The translations under genes were made by a program, and so were the position numbers. A DNA stretch of 64,000 nucleotides from Argopecten irradians (lineage: Eukaryota > Mollusca > Bivalvia > Pectinida > Pectinidae), in NCBI RefSeq assembly GCF_041381155.1, contig NC_091135.1, positions 47,295,086 through 47,359,085 of the forward strand. The letters run 5' to 3'. Every line of letters starts with the position of its first letter. The stretch's first letter is position 1. The notes under the pieces were generated by a model. The model had not been told where the DNA came from and made no database searches. It saw nothing but the letters and a program-made list of their open reading frames with translations. Shown here one piece after another: positions 61,502-64,000 of the stretch.

Positions 61502-62542
61502 CTATGTCATCAATAGCATTTTGATTGTAATAACCTTATTAATCAATTGAACATATTCTGTATCATAAAGAAGAGAGTTATTGAACTTCCAAAGACCCCT
61601 TCCTCTTTTAAATTCATTAAATTTCAATACTAACTTTACAATACAGTGATCTGATCTGTAACTAGGTTCTACAGAAGAGGAGGTGACAAAAGATAACAAA
61701 CCTTCACTTACCAAAAAATAACCAAATCTTGATTGTTTCAGAGGGTTTAATTTTCTCCATGTATATCTTTTTTGGTTTGGATGGTATTCCCTGAAAATAT
61801 CTATCAGATTGTCTTCATCAATTATATTTAATACCTTATCTCGAACTTGTGGATTGTTCACAGTTTTATATGTCTTATCGTAATCAAGGTGAGGATTGAG
61901 AACCAGATTAAAATCTCCACAAATAATAGACATTATATTTCCAAATTCATCAAGTGTTTCTGATATAGTGTTATAGAAATAAGGTTCATCTTTATTTGGT
62001 CCATATACTGTTATCAGAGTCATACTTACAGAGTCAATTTCTATCTCTAACGCTAAAAAGTTTCCAGTATGATCCTTCTTAATTTTCTTAAACTTAAATT
62101 CAAAATTGTTGTTAAAAAGAATGGCGACACCTCTGGCATTGGATTTGTAAGAATTGAAAAAACATTCATAACCCCATTCAGACCTTATCTGATTTTCTAA
62201 ATCTACAGTAAAATGTGTGTCTTGGATACAAAAGATATTGTGATTTTTACTTTTAAGGTATGAAAATATGTCTTTTCTTTTCGTAAAGTCACCTAGGCCC
62301 TGACAGTTTACAGATAATATAGTGATATTACTAATCCGTAAATCTGAAAATGTATTCCACATCTCAAGGGTAAAGGTAAGAAGTTGAGGAAGAGAAAAAG
62401 AGAAAAAGAGACAGAAAGATTCTGGATGACAGATCATGAACAAAAAATATAGACAGACATGATTAGAACATATATAGAGAGTAACAATGAAAACATTCAC
62501 ATTAAAAACGAACATTAGAACTGACATACCAGTGTTGCACAT
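61502..62542 (-). pseudogene. L1/Tx1 LINE endonuclease
   Basis: 346 residues; the true start is probably the Met near 62365 (MWNTFSDLRISNITILSVNC), with non-coding sequence before it. Apurinic endonuclease landmarks are LSVNCQGLGD, CIQDTHFT (Glu to Asp in the usual QETH motif), TVYGPNKDEP, CGDFNLVLNP and SDHCIV near the C-terminus. It would nick the target DNA for reverse transcription. Confidence 0.82.
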
Positions 62543-62560
62543 GGTGTTCCATTGTTTCAG

Positions 62561-64000
62561 TCATTCACATGATTTAGACTCAAGTCATTGTAATGAATGA
62601 TACGTTGAAGGATATTTAATTATCCATGATAGGCGTATTATTTCCATTTATAAGTGCTAATGTCAATGTATATTAATTTAATAAGGTGATGCATAAGATT
62701 TTGAAAATTTTGAAAGAAGAGGGAGAGAGGTAAGAAAAATAAATAATATAAAAAAAAATGGAAAGTAAATAGGATCATAAATCATACACATTTCATAAGT
62801 CATGTACATTGTATATCATGACTTAAGTTAAGGGGAGATAATAAGAGCAGTGCATGGGAGAATTATGATTACCTGTATAAAGTTAAAGTATTAATGAATA
62901 TATATGTAAGCAAATTTCCTTTTTGATAGTTATCACTTTTATCTTCTTAAAAAAAAGGGGGGGGGGGGATTGGTGGTACTGATTAAGTATGATAGCATTT
63001 ATTAAAAAAAAAAAAAAAATCAAGAAAATTTTTTTTTTCAAGATCAACAGAATATCGTACATCCCTCAAACATATCATTACTTATTTAATACCTTTACAT
63101 TCATGGTTTTATCTATGGGTAATAAATAATACAAATGAATTGTTTGGTGTTTTGATAAGGACATATAAATATGTAATATAACTTATATAAGTGTATTGTT
63201 TTCAATAGTAGTAATATATAAAGAAGAAATGGACATAAGCAGTTGATTATCAGTTTTACACATCTGTAAATTGATCACATATTTCATTTAATAGATAAAA
63301 ATATATAAGTATATACATGTATAGACACTAAATATCTTATACACAAGTATACTTTCATTTGAACACCATGGAGACCAGAGGTAAACAAATATTAATTTGG
63401 ATGACCACATAATTAATAGATTATATTTACACCAGGTAGTCAAGCAAGAAAAGATATATAAGCATTAAACCATATGATATCACAGTTATATGCACATGTC
63501 AAACAGGGCTTTCATTGCAAAAAGAAGAAGAAAAAATGTCCAAAACACAGCAATAAATGGAAAATCATTCCATAAATAAGATCAGTTAACTGTATATGTG
63601 TACTGGTATTACATGTGTATACATATTAATGGAATAGACATTGTAGAAAATGACTTTTGTGTAGCATGCACTTCTTTCTAGAAAGGGAGGCAACTCTATT
63701 GGGAAAGCTTACACTATTTCTATCTTCATGGTATGTTGATATATTATGATATTGGTATTCCTACATATTCATTAGTAGGTACATATATATAGTGCATTGA
63801 TCACTCAGTCTTTATATATTTACTTCAAATAAACATTTTTATATACATATTTTACTACAAAAAAAGTGCAGAAACCAGGTTTGTAAGAAACTGCATTTAA
63901 GAAGCTATGTGTTACATGTTGTTACATGTATGTACTAAAAACTATGGTATAAAAACTAACGTGCATTATTTTACCTCTATGTTGGTACATAGACAGAATC
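62561..64000. other. Right-edge stretch without recognised genes
   Basis: AT-rich with G and A homopolymers near 62960-63020. It lies upstream of the L1/Tx1 LINE and could be its 5' untranslated region or host intron. No ORF1-like frame or host exon was found. Confidence 0.35.

Larger units (their letters stand above)
58110..62560 (-). mobile_element. Long L1/Tx1-type LINE
   Basis: A single minus-strand element with endonuclease, linker, reverse transcriptase and C-terminal Cys-rich region, followed by a 3' part ending in T-rich sequence (an A-rich tail on the coding strand) near 58110. The endonuclease opening (LSVNCQGLGD..KR) and the C-terminal GGLKMVNLNAFINSLKLGWI block are typical of the L1/Tx1 superfamily, unlike the CR1/Jockey-type LINE at 42.4-46.1 kb. 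The frame changes about seven times, mostly at runs of T or A (for example near 61525, 60950, 60895, 60755, 60545 and 59965). No ORF1 is visible in the 1.4 kb upstream. Confidence 0.82.

Noticed and set aside
1-64000. tRNA or rRNA genes
   Set aside because: No cloverleaf with A and B box motifs and no rRNA-like stretch was noticed on reading; a covariance-model search would be decisive.

Overview
The window looks like nuclear DNA of a lophotrochozoan animal, most likely a bivalve mollusc. It is AT-rich, has intron-rich genes with GT-AG splice sites, and carries a heavy load of mixed transposable elements. One of these has about 160-bp core repeats like the 'pearl' elements described from oysters. 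No bacterial, viral or organellar genes were seen, and no tRNA or rRNA gene.

Four host genes can be supported. (1) At the left edge, minus strand, is the 5' part of a coiled-coil, Ser/Pro-rich protein (two exons; it runs off the window at base 1). (2) 14428-21643, plus, is a complete 13-exon SLC6/neurotransmitter-sodium-symporter gene (636 aa). Its Na1 and chloride sites are changed at several normally conserved residues. (3) 25294-36970, plus, is a 9-exon gene for a predicted type I membrane protein (545 aa). It has a signal peptide, three copies of an extracellular repeat I do not recognise, a Ser/Thr-rich stalk and one transmembrane helix. (4) 52237-41637, minus, holds the last three recognisable exons of a crotonase-fold enoyl-CoA delta-isomerase-like gene ending in a peroxisomal AKL signal. 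One of its exons changes reading frame.

The rest is mostly mobile DNA. Left third: a pair of inverted MITEs (5.5-6.5 kb), a decayed LINE with a MITE inside it (8.4-10.0 kb), a Penelope-like fossil (10.7-12.15 kb), a 41-bp minisatellite, and a foldback-type element (12548-14329). That element has perfect terminal inverted repeats, a 6-bp target duplication and 42 copies of a 21-bp palindromic repeat; its right end lies 98 bp before the SLC6 start codon. Middle: a 5'-truncated LINE in an SLC6 intron, several small hairpin MITEs, and a pearl-like element with two core tandem arrays (38.2-40.9 kb). Right third: a nearly full-length LINE carrying a 2A-like motif (42.4-46.1 kb), a 2.25-kb inverted-repeat element containing a recent 442-bp tandem duplication (47.2-49.5 kb), a second foldback-type element of a different family (50.06-51.78 kb), four MITEs, and a long L1/Tx1-type LINE (58.1-62.55 kb). 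Much of this sits inside introns of the isomerase gene.

The strongest leads are the two unrelated elements with the same architecture (inverted ends plus arrays of short palindromes at about 21-bp period, close to two helical turns), the three-repeat receptor-like protein, and the SLC6 carrier with altered ion sites.
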